Source of the DNA: Rhodospirillales bacterium
Lineage (GTDB): Bacteria; Pseudomonadota; Alphaproteobacteria; Rhodospirillales; Magnetospirillaceae
DNA: 5,373 bases
NCBI GenBank assembly: GCA_030040955.1
Contig: JASHSH010000123.1
Coordinates: 1 to 5,373 of the forward strand
Reading direction: 5' to 3'
Shown: positions 1 to 4,855 of the stretch, piece after piece
How positions within the stretch are numbered: position 1 is the first letter of the stretch
Layout: every line of letters begins with the position of its first letter
Notes under the pieces: generated by a model
Told to the model about the DNA's origin: nothing
The model's database searches: none
What the model saw: only the letters and a program-made list of their open reading frames with translations
Program-made: the position numbers and the translations under genes

Positions 1-186
1 GCCTACACCTTCTGGGACTATCAGGCCGGCGCCTGGCCGCGCGATCACGGCTTGCGCATCGACCATCTGCTGCTGTCGCCGCAGCTCGCCGACCGGTTGG
101 CCGCCTGCGACATCGACAAGGACCCGCGCGCGCTCGACAAGCCCTCCGACCACACGCCGATCTGGTGCGAACTCGCGGACGGGTGA
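1..186 (+). CDS. xthA: Exodeoxyribonuclease III, C-terminal part (5' end outside window)
   Basis: The first 61 codons are open from the window edge to a TGA and give the end of an exodeoxyribonuclease III / AP endonuclease of the exonuclease-endonuclease-phosphatase fold. Two family blocks are visible. FWDYQAGAWPRDHGLRIDH contains the Arg-Ile-Asp that corresponds to the E. coli Asp229 region. PSDHTPIW, ten residues before the end, carries the catalytic Asp-His pair (E. coli His259). The family enzyme cuts DNA at abasic sites and removes 3' blocking groups during base-excision repair in the cytoplasm, using Mg2+. By my hand count only 4 of the 61 codons end in A or T, a useful reference for local codon use. 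The start, promoter and N-terminal two thirds lie outside the window. The assignment rests on motif recognition and is firm. Confidence 0.93.
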   Translation, partial: AYTFWDYQAGAWPRDHGLRIDHLLLSPQLADRLAACDIDKDPRALDKPSDHTPIWCELADG

Positions 187-195
187 GGGGCGGAA

Positions 196-233
196 CCGGC
201 CTCATCCTTCGACGAAGCTCAGGATGAGGCCGG
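196..233. repeat. 13-bp inverted repeat just after xthA; short form of the TCCTGAG/GTCGAAGGA repeat
   Basis: CCGGCCTCATCCT (196-208) is perfectly complementary to AGGATGAGGCCGG (221-233) around a 12-nt loop. The inner part reads TCCTTCGAC...CTCAGGA, the reverse complement of the ends of the repeats at 246-283 and 809-846, without their central hairpin. It is probably an internally shortened copy in the opposite orientation. It starts 10 bases after the xthA stop, so the transcript would fold here. There is no T-run after the stem, so a Rho-independent terminator role is only a possibility. Confidence 0.75.
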
Positions 234-245
234 AGAAGGAGGACT

Positions 246-283
246 CCTCGTCCTGAGCCGGCGCGGAGCGCCGAGTCGAAGGA
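246..283. repeat. Palindromic intergenic repeat, family A copy 1
   Basis: A 38-base element runs from CCTCGTCCTGAGCC to GAGTCGAAGGA. Its centre is a hairpin with stem CGGCGC/GCGCCG (259-264/268-273) and loop GGA, and its ends pair again (CGTCCT 249-254 with AGGACG 280-285, two bases past the conserved core). It matches 809-846 at 36 of 38 positions in the same orientation. Both differences lie in the loop (266-267). It resembles the short REP-like repeats scattered between genes of alphaproteobacteria. No transposase is nearby. Confidence 0.8.
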
Positions 284-292
284 CGCGCCCCC

Positions 293-337
293 GGGTCAAG
301 CCCGGCCATGACGCTCTCGGCGCTTTCGTGGATGGCC
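293..337. repeat. Family B repeat fragment (GGGTCAAGCCCGGCCATGAC type)
   Basis: Bases 293-312 are identical over 20 bases to 3721-3740. Bases 327-337 (CGTGGATGGCC) are identical to 3710-3720. The two blocks are in swapped order: here GGGTCAAG... comes first, at 3649-3740 it comes last. That is what a piece cut from a tandem or mosaic array of the same unit would look like. A short hairpin CCGGG-TCAAG-CCCGG forms at 291-305. This is a non-coding dispersed repeat. Confidence 0.75.
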
Positions 338-357
338 GCTCAATTCCCCTGTATGAT
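329..357 (+). promoter_or_regulatory. Possible promoter of the small membrane protein gene
   Basis: TATGAT at 352-357 matches five of six bases of the sigma70 -10 consensus. The hexamer 17 bases upstream (TGGATG, 329-334) matches a -35 at only three positions. A start site near 364 would give a 5' leader of about 37 bases. That leader contains a small hairpin (CCCGG-GCCGT-CCGGG, 361-375) and the ribosome binding site AGGGGA at 388-393. The -35 half lies inside the family B repeat piece. The call is weak and based on consensus only. Confidence 0.3.
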
Positions 358-400
358 CTGCCCGGGCCGTCCGGGGAAGAAACGAACAGGGGAAGCCAAG

Positions 401-763
401 ATGAACGTATCGCGCAACTTTCTGCTGCTCGCCGCGGTGCTCGGCGTCATCGGCATGCTCTACGGCATCGACATGGGCATCCGCGAGAATTTCGCCTACG
501 CGCCGGTGCACGCGCATATCAACCTGGTCGGCTGGGTGTCGCTGGCGATCTTCGGCCTTGCCTACAAGGCCGGCCTCGCCAAGCAGGACGGCTGGGCAAG
601 CATCCATTTCTGGATCGCCGCCGCCGGTGCGATCATCCTGCCGATCGGCATCTATCTCTCGATGGCCAACCATATGCCTCTGGTCGTCATCATCGGCTCG
701 CTGCTGACGCTGGCTTCGGTGATCCTCTTCCTGATCAATATCTGGCGCGCGAAGGCGGCCTGA
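401..763 (+). CDS. Small four-helix membrane protein, cytochrome-oxidase subunit I-like
   Basis: A 120-residue hydrophobic protein with about four transmembrane helices (residues roughly 5-25, 37-57, 66-87 and 93-114) and a basic C-terminus (WRAKAA), so it is an inner-membrane protein. The motif APVHAHINLVGW (His37, His39) at the start of helix 2, with His69 and His91 later, resembles heme-ligand helices of heme-copper oxidase subunit I. Short proteins of this kind in alphaproteobacteria are often auto-annotated as cytochrome-c oxidase. At a quarter of a normal subunit I length it cannot be a full oxidase; a heme- or metal-binding accessory protein is possible but is inference. The ATG at 401 is chosen because AGGGGA sits 7 bases upstream and the protein then begins like a normal membrane protein. 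An in-frame ATG at 308 would add 31 residues translated from the repeat DNA. The gene appears to be a single unit. Confidence 0.85.
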   Translation: MNVSRNFLLLAAVLGVIGMLYGIDMGIRENFAYAPVHAHINLVGWVSLAIFGLAYKAGLAKQDGWASIHFWIAAAGAIILPIGIYLSMANHMPLVVIIGSLLTLASVILFLINIWRAKAA

Positions 764-770
764 GCACCCC

Positions 771-806
771 GTCGCACGGATTTGCCTCGCCGCTCGCGAC
801 TTTTTT
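771..806 (+). terminator. Weak candidate Rho-independent terminator
   Basis: GTCGC (771-775) pairs with GCGAC (796-800), and the second arm is followed directly by six T (801-806). The site lies 7 bases after the stop of the membrane-protein gene. The 5-bp stem and 20-base loop are poor for an intrinsic terminator, and the T-run is also the arm of the larger palindrome at 801-858. Only the position and the T-run favour the call. Confidence 0.25.
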
Positions 807-858
807 CGCCTCGTCCTGAGCCGGCGCGCTGCGCCGAGTCGAAGGAGAGGCAAAAAAA
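801..858. repeat. Family A repeat copy 2 inside an extended palindrome with T6/A7 flanks
   Basis: The 38-base core at 809-846 matches the copy at 246-283 except for two loop bases (GCT here, GGA there). The symmetry continues past the core: GCCT 808-811 pairs with AGGC 848-851, and T6 at 801-806 pairs with the A-run at 852-858. The whole 58 bases can fold into one long hairpin with small internal loops. The inner stem is CGGCGC/GCGCCG (822-827/831-836). Symmetric A/T flanks suggest a mobile, REP-like unit or a transcription barrier between convergent genes. Confidence 0.75.
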
Positions 859-904
859 TTCTGGGCGCGAGGCAAAACCGCGTGGCGCCAAGCACCCGCG
901 CGCG

Positions 905-1093
905 AATTGGGAAAGGCTACGGCTTGGTCCCACCGCGGGCGATCTCAAGGAAATTCCGCCGGCGAGCGCCGAGGAGTGGAAGCGCGACGGCTATCTGGTG
1001 ATGCCTCTGCCGGACGATGTCGCGCGGAAGCTAGATCGGCAATCCGGCGCGCGCGGGCGCCGCCGCAAGGGGTCCGGCGCGGCCGCGGAATAG
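905..1093 (+). pseudogene. Start-less coding-like fragment (possible gene remnant)
   Basis: This reading frame ends at a TAG and encodes about 60 residues, including GDLKEIPPASAEEWKRDG and then LVMPLPDDVARKLDRQSG, ending in a basic GARGRRRKG tail. From the Gly codon at 938 onward the codons end mostly in G or C, as in real genes here, and the composition resembles a small soluble protein. There is no believable start. The frame opens upstream only through the repeat at 809-846 (a TTG at 782), and the internal GTG/ATG at 998/1001 would leave about 31 residues. I read it as the 3' remnant of a small gene whose front was lost where the repeat now sits. I do not recognise the family. It could also be a chance open frame in GC-rich DNA. 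Confidence 0.3.
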
Positions 1094-1111
1094 GGACGCC
1101 GGGCGCCCGCG

Positions 1112-2977
1112 CTACTTGATCGGGCGCACGCGCTCCACCTGCGAGACGTCGCGCACCGCGCCGCGCGAGGCGCTGGTGGTCATCGCCGCATAGGCGCGCA
1201 GCGCGGGGCTGACCTCGCGCTTGCGGTTGGCGGGCTTCCATGCCTCGGCTCCGCGCGCGACCATCGCCGCGCGCCGCCGCCCCAGCTCCTCGTCGGATAC
1301 GCGAAGCGAGACGCGCCGGTTGAGGATGTCGATGTCGACGATGTCGCCGGGGCGGATCAGCGCGATCGCGCCGCCTTCGGCCGCCTCCGGCGAGACGTGG
1401 CAGATGGAAAGTCCCGAAGTGCCGCCCGAGAAGCGGCCGTCGGTGATCAGCGCGCACAGCTTGCCCAGGCCGCGGCTCTTCAGATAGCTGGTCGGGTAGA
1501 GCATTTCCTGCATGCCCGGCCCGCCCTTCGGCCCCTCGTAGCGCACCACCACCACGTCGCCGGCCTTCACGCCGCCGCCAAGAATCTGCGCGACCGCATC
1601 CTCCTGGCTCTCGCAGATCACCGCCGGACCGGAGAAGACGAGATTGTCCGCGTCCACGCCCGCGGTCTTCACGATGCAGCCTTCCTCGGCGATGTTGCCG
1701 TGCAGCACGGCGAGTCCGCCATCCTTGCTGAAGGCGTGCGCGGCGTCGCGGATCGCGCCCTTGCCGCGGTCGGTGTCGAGTTCGGCGTAGCGCTTGGCCT
1801 GGCTGAACGCCTCGGTGGTGCGCACGCCGCCGGGCGCGGCGCGGAAGAACTCGGCAACCTTGGGATCGTTGGTGCGGCGGATGTCCCACAGATCGATGGC
1901 CGCGCCCATGCTCGGCGCGTGGACCGTCTTGACCTCGCGGTGGATCAGCCCGGCGCGGTCGAGCTCGCCCAGGATGGCGGGGATGCCGCCGGCGCGATGC
2001 ACGTCCTCGAGATGCACGTCGGGCTTGCTCGGCGCGACCTTGCACAGATTGGGCACGCGCCGCGACAGCCGGTCGATGTCGGCGATGCCGAAATCGACCT
2101 CGGCCTCCTGCGCGGCGGCGAGCAGATGCAGCACCGTGTTCGTCGAACCGCCCATCGCGATGTCGAGCGTGATCGCGTTCTCGAAGGCGTCGAAGCTGGC
2201 GACCGATCGCGGCAGCACGGACGCGTCGTTGCCCTCGTAATAGCGCTTGGCCAGCTCGACGATCAGGCGGCCCGCGCGCAGGAACAGCTCCTTGCGGTCG
2301 GCGTGGGTGGCGAGCACCGAGCCGTTGCCCGGCAGGCTCAGTCCCAGAGCCTCGGTCAGGCAGTTCATCGAGTTCGCGGTGAACATGCCCGAGCAGGAGC
2401 CGCAGGTCGGGCAGGCGGAGCGCTCGTACTCGGCGGCCTCGGCGTCGCTCACCTTCGCATCCGCCGCCGCCACCATCGCGTCGATCAGGTCGACCGCGAT
2501 CTCCTTGCCGCCATGCACGATCTTGCCGGCCTCCATCGGTCCGCCGGAGACGAACACCGCGGGGATGTTCAGCCGCAGCGCGGCGTTGAGCATGCCGGGC
2601 GTGATCTTGTCGCAGTTCGAGATGCAGACCAGCGCGTCCGCGCAGTGCGCGTTCGCCATGTACTCGACCGCGTCCGCGATCAGCTCGCGCGAGGGCAGCG
2701 AGTAGAGCATCCCGCCATGTCCCATCGCGATCCCGTCGTCGACCGCGATGGTGTTGAACTCCTTCGCCACGCCGCCCGCGCGCTCGATCTCGCGCGCCAC
2801 CAGCTGGCCGAGATCCTTGAGATGCACGTGGCCCGGCACGAACTGCGTGAACGAATTGGCGATGGCGATGATCGGCTTGCCGAAGTCGGCGTCGGTCATG
2901 CCCGTGGCGCGCCACAAGCCGCGCGCGCCCGCCATGTTGCGTCCGTGCGTCGAAGTGCGGGATCGATACTGAGGCAT
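1112..2977 (-). CDS. ilvD: Dihydroxy-acid dehydratase
   Basis: This 621-residue protein is the usual length of the long IlvD type (E. coli 616). It dehydrates 2,3-dihydroxy-isovalerate and 2,3-dihydroxy-3-methylvalerate to the 2-keto acids, the shared step of valine, isoleucine and (indirectly) leucine, pantothenate and CoA synthesis in the cytoplasm. Catalytic landmarks fall at the same numbers as in E. coli: Asp81 (Mg2+), Cys122-Asp123-Lys124 in SNCDKITPGML (Fe-S ligand, Mg2+, carbamylated Lys), Cys195 in CPTCGSCSGMF (Fe-S ligand), Glu491 and the proposed base Ser517 in LITDGRFSGGTSG. The ATG at 2977 is chosen because it gives the canonical MPQYRSRTSTHGRNMAGARG start, with AAGGAA 7 bases upstream. 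A GTG at 3103 in the same frame would add 42 arginine/alanine-rich residues not typical of the family. It stands alone, with no other ilv gene in the window. Confidence 0.97.
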   Translation of the reverse strand: MPQYRSRTSTHGRNMAGARGLWRATGMTDADFGKPIIAIANSFTQFVPGHVHLKDLGQLVAREIERAGGVAKEFNTIAVDDGIAMGHGGMLYSLPSRELIADAVEYMANAHCADALVCISNCDKITPGMLNAALRLNIPAVFVSGGPMEAGKIVHGGKEIAVDLIDAMVAAADAKVSDAEAAEYERSACPTCGSCSGMFTANSMNCLTEALGLSLPGNGSVLATHADRKELFLRAGRLIVELAKRYYEGNDASVLPRSVASFDAFENAITLDIAMGGSTNTVLHLLAAAQEAEVDFGIADIDRLSRRVPNLCKVAPSKPDVHLEDVHRAGGIPAILGELDRAGLIHREVKTVHAPSMGAAIDLWDIRRTNDPKVAEFFRAAPGGVRTTEAFSQAKRYAELDTDRGKGAIRDAAHAFSKDGGLAVLHGNIAEEGCIVKTAGVDADNLVFSGPAVICESQEDAVAQILGGGVKAGDVVVVRYEGPKGGPGMQEMLYPTSYLKSRGLGKLCALITDGRFSGGTSGLSICHVSPEAAEGGAIALIRPGDIVDIDILNRRVSLRVSDEELGRRRAAMVARGAEAWKPANRKREVSPALRAYAAMTTSASRGAVRDVSQVERVRPIK

Positions 2978-2983
2978 CTGCGT

Positions 2984-3023
2984 TTCCTTCGCGCGGCGCG
3001 GAGCTTTTTCCGTCCGCCGCGCG
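2984..3023 (-). promoter_or_regulatory. ilvD ribosome binding site abutted by a strong leader hairpin
   Basis: On the - strand the leader reads hairpin, then AAGGAA (2984-2989), then seven bases, then ATG. The hairpin arms are CGCGCGGCG plus CGGA, pairing with TCCG plus CGCCGCGCG (3015-3023/2990-2998 and 3009-3012/2999-3002). That is 13 pairs, with a 2-base bulge and a 6-base A-rich loop. The stem ends at the base next to the Shine-Dalgarno. It could modulate ribosome access, but there is no T-run for attenuation and the upstream reading has no run of Val/Leu/Ile codons. The seen structure is certain; its function is inference. Confidence 0.45.
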
Positions 3024-3115
3024 GTCAAGATAGCGAAGCGATGCGCGCGACGAAAGCGCGCAGGCTCCGCGCCGCGCGCGGATGTGGCACGCGCGTCGCT
3101 CACGAACGCGAAAAT

Positions 3116-3124
3116 TTATCCACA
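3116..3124 (+). promoter_or_regulatory. Perfect DnaA-box consensus (TTATCCACA)
   Basis: TTATCCACA is the strong 9-mer bound by the replication initiator DnaA. It lies in an AT-richer island (about 3108-3200) between the divergent ilvD and the polylysine mini-gene, 114 bases before the latter's start. On the - strand it reads TGTGGATAA and overlaps GATAAA, a four-of-six -10 match for ilvD. I found only one perfect copy here and no cluster, so it is more likely a transcriptional DnaA site or a chance match than an origin. Confidence 0.4.
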
Positions 3125-3237
3125 GAGCGATCTAGGGTTCGTGTTTTTCATCAAAAAGAAACACAGGATGTTGATTCGCTGAAATGGTTGTGTTACGTTG
3201 CCGCTGTGTACGCTCCTTGCATCTTTGGAGGACCATG

Positions 3238-3315
3238 ATGGCAGCGAAGAAGAAACCCGCGAAGAAACCCGCGAAGAAGAAGACCACGCGCAAGAAGGCC
3301 GCGAAGAAGAAGTAG
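3238..3315 (+). CDS. 25-residue polylysine, histone-H1-tail-like mini-protein
   Basis: A short open frame reads MAAKKKPAKKPAKKK then TTRKKAAKKK and stops at TAG: 13 Lys and one Arg among 25 residues, with no acidic or large hydrophobic residue. A strong Shine-Dalgarno GGAGGA lies at 3227-3232. Two ATGs follow in tandem (3235, 3238). The second is chosen because its spacing of 5 bases is workable, while the first has only 2. The K/P/A pattern is like the basic tails of histone H1-like and HU-fusion proteins of bacteria, so binding to DNA, RNA or another polyanion is likely, though unproven. It has no folded domain. It is too short for most gene callers. It stands alone, divergent from ilvD. 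Lys codons are almost all AAG, which fits selection in a GC-rich genome, although low-complexity GCGAAGAAG repetition could also arise by slippage. Confidence 0.65.
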   Translation: MAAKKKPAKKPAKKKTTRKKAAKKK

Positions 3316-3339
3316 TATCGCACGTGCCTTCCGAACGTG

Positions 3340-3372
3340 ATGCGGTCCATCACCCAAGTGCGATGGACCCAT
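3340..3372 (+). terminator. Stem-loop after the mini-gene, possible terminator
   Basis: GGTCCATC (3344-3351) is perfectly complementary to GATGGACC (3362-3369) around a 10-base loop. Allowing a bulged C at 3343, three more pairs (ATG 3340-3342 with CAT 3370-3372) extend the stem to 11. It starts 24 bases after the mini-gene's stop, where a terminator is expected. The following bases are pyrimidine-rich (TCTCTCCC) rather than a T-run, so termination would be weak or the stem may instead protect the 3' end. Confidence 0.4.
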
Positions 3373-3428
3373 TCTCTCCCGGCGGAACATTGGTCGGGAA
3401 ATCTTTCATCCTTAGCATGCGGAGCTTC

Positions 3429-3560
3429 CCCTCGCCTCGCGAGGGCGGCGTTTCGCTGCGCGTGAAGGCGCGGACGGAGGTCTGACGGCCCGCGCGGCCG
3501 TCACGAGGTCCGTGCCTTCTCTCTCCATGCCCCTCCGCCGCCGTCCTCCGGCGCGGAGGG
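3429..3560. repeat. Three adjacent hairpins, probable palindromic repeat mosaic or structured RNA
   Basis: Hairpin 1 is CCCTCGC-CTC-GCGAGGG (3429-3445). Hairpin 2 spans 3464-3519. Its outer 12-base arms, GAAGGCGCGGAC and GTCCGTGCCTTC, pair with one G-T. After an internal loop, the inner arms TGACGGCC (3483-3490) and GGCCGTCA (3496-3503) pair perfectly around a 5-base loop, giving 20 pairs in all. Hairpin 3 (3531-3560) pairs CCCTCCGC with GCGGAGGG and, inside, GCCG with CGGC, with one bulged base. This density of long perfect stems is not coding. It looks like a REP/BIME-style block, and a transcribed RNA is the alternative. No copy of it is seen elsewhere in the window. Confidence 0.55.
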
Positions 3561-3648
3561 TGTGGAACTCGGCCCGCCCCGGCGAGCTGCCGCATTCCCG
3601 CAGATAGCGTTCGACTGAGCTTAGGTCATGCCTCACGCCCGAGCATTC

Positions 3649-3740
3649 GTCATGCCCGGGCCGGGCGCAGCGCGAGTCCCGGGCATCCACGCCTTTGCGG
3701 CCACGCTTCCGTGGATGGCCGGGTCAAGCCCGGCCATGAC
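3649..3740. repeat. Family B palindromic repeat, full-length copy
   Basis: The 92-base element starts with GTCATGCCCGGGC and ends with its near complement GCCCGGCCATGAC. Inside, CATCCACG (3684-3691) pairs with CGTGGATG (3710-3717). A third hairpin, ATGGCCGGG-TCAAG-CCCGGCCAT (3715-3737), has a perfect 9-bp stem. Its last 20 bases are identical to 293-312. It lies 35 bases beyond the stop of the - strand oxidoreductase, so that transcript would run into it. It is a dispersed intergenic repeat of the kind common in alphaproteobacteria; copy number elsewhere cannot be seen here. Confidence 0.8.
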
Positions 3741-3775
3741 ATGCCCTGAAGCACGCGTCCCGCCGCGGCGACTCC

Positions 3776-4774
3776 TCACACATCCTCCCATCTCCCGGTT
3801 TCGGCGGAGCGGAAGATCGCGTCGAGCACGCGCATCTGGCAGATCGCGTCCTCCACGCCCCAGCCCAGCGGCTCGATGCCGCGCACCGCGCGGCCGAACG
3901 CCTCGCCTTGCAGCTTGTACTGGTCGGAAGGCGCGATGGCGATCTTCCTGGCCGCGGCGCCGCCCAGCTTCTGGCCCTTGTCGAACAGGATGCGGGTGGC
4001 CTTGCCCTGCGGCGCGTTGAACGGGATCTGCACCTCGATGCGCCCCTTGGTACCGCAGATGTCGACGCGCTGATGCACGACCAGCTGGGTCGAGATGGTG
4101 AAGTCGAGCCGCTTGCCCTCGCCGAAATCGACGATCGCGCTGGCCAGCCGGTCGGTCCGCATCTGCGGGTCGCGCTCGACGAGGGAGACCACGCGCTTCG
4201 GCTCGGCGCCGAAGATGTAGCGCGCGACCACCGTCGGATAGCAGCCGATGTCGAGTATGCCGCCGCCGCCGATATCGGCGCGGTTGCGCACATTGTTCGG
4301 GTCGAGCAGGAAGTAGGAGAAGAAGCACTGGATCGCGCGCACCTCGCCGAGCGCGCCGGACTGCGCCCGCTTGCGCGCCTCGCGCCACTGCGGATGGTGG
4401 CGCACCATGAACGCTTCCGCGATCAGGATGCCGGGCGGCGCGCCGCGAAGCTGCTCGGCCTCGGCCGCGTTCATCGCCACCGGCTTCTCGCACAGCACAT
4501 GCTTGCCCGCGCGCGCCGCGGCCAACGTAAGCGGCACATGCAGATGATTGGGCAGCGGGTTATAGACCGCCTCGATCTCGGGATCGGCCAGCATCGCCTC
4601 GTACGAGCCGTAGGCCTTCGGAATGCCGAGCTTCTTGGCCCATCGCTTGGCCAGCTTCTCGTCGCGCGAGGAGATGGCGAGGATTTCGATGTCCTTGCTC
4701 TTAATCATGCCGGGCAGGACCTTCTCCCACCCGATCCGCGCCGTGCTGATCACGCCCCAACGCACCGGCTTCAT
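3776..4774 (-). CDS. Gfo/Idh/MocA-family NAD(P)-dependent oxidoreductase
   Basis: This 332-residue protein has the two-domain layout of the glucose-fructose oxidoreductase / inositol dehydrogenase / MocA family. The N-terminal Rossmann fold carries WGVISTARIG (6-15) for the dinucleotide and YNPLPNHLH (71-79). The catalytic motif CEKPVA follows, with Lys97-Pro98. The C-terminal beta-sheet domain begins around 120 and contains GGGGILDIGCYP (169-180), whose Asp175 and Tyr179 occupy the active-site positions, Tyr replacing the His of many members. This version resembles the 1,5-anhydrofructose reductase, xylose dehydrogenase and dihydrodiol dehydrogenase branch, so a sugar or cyclic diol is a likely substrate, but it cannot be fixed from sequence. 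There is no signal peptide, so it is cytoplasmic, unlike periplasmic GFOR. The ATG at 4774 is supported by GGGGAGGGAACG just upstream and by the motif beginning at residue 6. It is a single gene, divergent from the cyclase. Confidence 0.93.
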   Translation of the reverse strand: MKPVRWGVISTARIGWEKVLPGMIKSKDIEILAISSRDEKLAKRWAKKLGIPKAYGSYEAMLADPEIEAVYNPLPNHLHVPLTLAAARAGKHVLCEKPVAMNAAEAEQLRGAPPGILIAEAFMVRHHPQWREARKRAQSGALGEVRAIQCFFSYFLLDPNNVRNRADIGGGGILDIGCYPTVVARYIFGAEPKRVVSLVERDPQMRTDRLASAIVDFGEGKRLDFTISTQLVVHQRVDICGTKGRIEVQIPFNAPQGKATRILFDKGQKLGGAAARKIAIAPSDQYKLQGEAFGRAVRGIEPLGWGVEDAICQMRVLDAIFRSAETGRWEDV

Positions 4775-4801
4775 CGTTCCCTCCCCGAATTGGTCTTGGC
4801 G

Positions 4802-4855
4802 CCCGCTGACGGGCCGGCGCGATTATTCCATCGCGCCCGGGCGAGCGCCAGCGGG
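4802..4855 (-). promoter_or_regulatory. Nested palindrome over a possible -10 of the oxidoreductase gene (candidate operator)
   Basis: GGCGCGA (4816-4822) and TCGCGCC (4831-4837) form a perfect inverted repeat with an 8-base AT-rich spacer. CCCGCTG (4802-4808) and CAGCGGG (4849-4855) form a second pair outside it. On the - strand the spacer and its edge read AATAAT (4827-4822), five of six bases of a -10 box, about 48 bases before the ATG. The -35 is poor. A dimeric repressor bound to the inner palindrome would block the promoter, but no regulator gene is in the window. Confidence 0.35.

Larger units (their letters stand above)
764..1111. other. Intergenic stretch without an intact gene
   Basis: This 348-base gap separates the + strand membrane-protein gene from the - strand ilvD, which converge on it. 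It contains a possible terminator, a long palindromic repeat (801-858) and a coding-like fragment lacking a credible start (905-1093). The last 60 bases before the ilvD stop are extremely GC-rich, with the 10-base palindrome CGGGCGCCCG at 1100-1109 but no T-run. I see no RNA gene. Confidence 0.7.
3316..3775. other. Gene-free region made of consecutive palindromes
   Basis: These 460 bases between the mini-gene and the 3' end of the oxidoreductase gene contain no frame that looks like a protein; the open frames present are arginine/proline-rich readings of the repeats. It holds hairpins at 3340-3372, 3429-3445, 3464-3519 and 3531-3560 and the family B repeat at 3649-3740. Between them, 3607-3628 (GTTCGACTGAGCTTAGGTCATG) weakly resembles the 201-229 repeat and may be a decayed copy. 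Confidence 0.65.

Noticed and set aside
945..2915. 656-codon - strand open frame overlapping ilvD in another frame
   Set aside because: It is an Arg-rich frame-shifted shadow of ilvD; the ilvD frame has all catalytic motifs.
2978..3103. 42-residue N-terminal extension of ilvD from a GTG at 3103
   Set aside because: It is not typical of the family, while the ATG at 2977 has its own Shine-Dalgarno and the canonical N-terminus.
2978..3110. Branched-chain amino-acid attenuator ahead of ilvD
   Set aside because: No leader peptide with clustered Val/Leu/Ile codons and no hairpin followed by a T-run on the - strand.
1397..3238. 613-codon + strand open frame
   Set aside because: It lies antisense to ilvD, is rich in Arg/His/Gly/Ala with no recognisable motif, and arises from the high-GC third positions of the real gene.
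3100..3240. Replication origin
   Set aside because: Only one perfect DnaA box was found, with no cluster, no iteron set and no dnaA/parAB-type neighbour.
3132..3353. - strand frame that looks like a Phe-rich membrane peptide
   Set aside because: The FFFAAF-like runs are antisense readings of the AAG/GCG repeats of the polylysine gene, not a real helix.
3198..3485. + strand Glu-rich 95-codon frame
   Set aside because: It is the shifted frame of the polylysine gene (AAGAAG read as GAAGAA) continuing into repeat DNA; it lacks a ribosome binding site.
3350..3690. Arg/Pro-rich - strand frames of 81 and 92 codons
   Set aside because: They run through palindromic repeats and have no motif or plausible start context.
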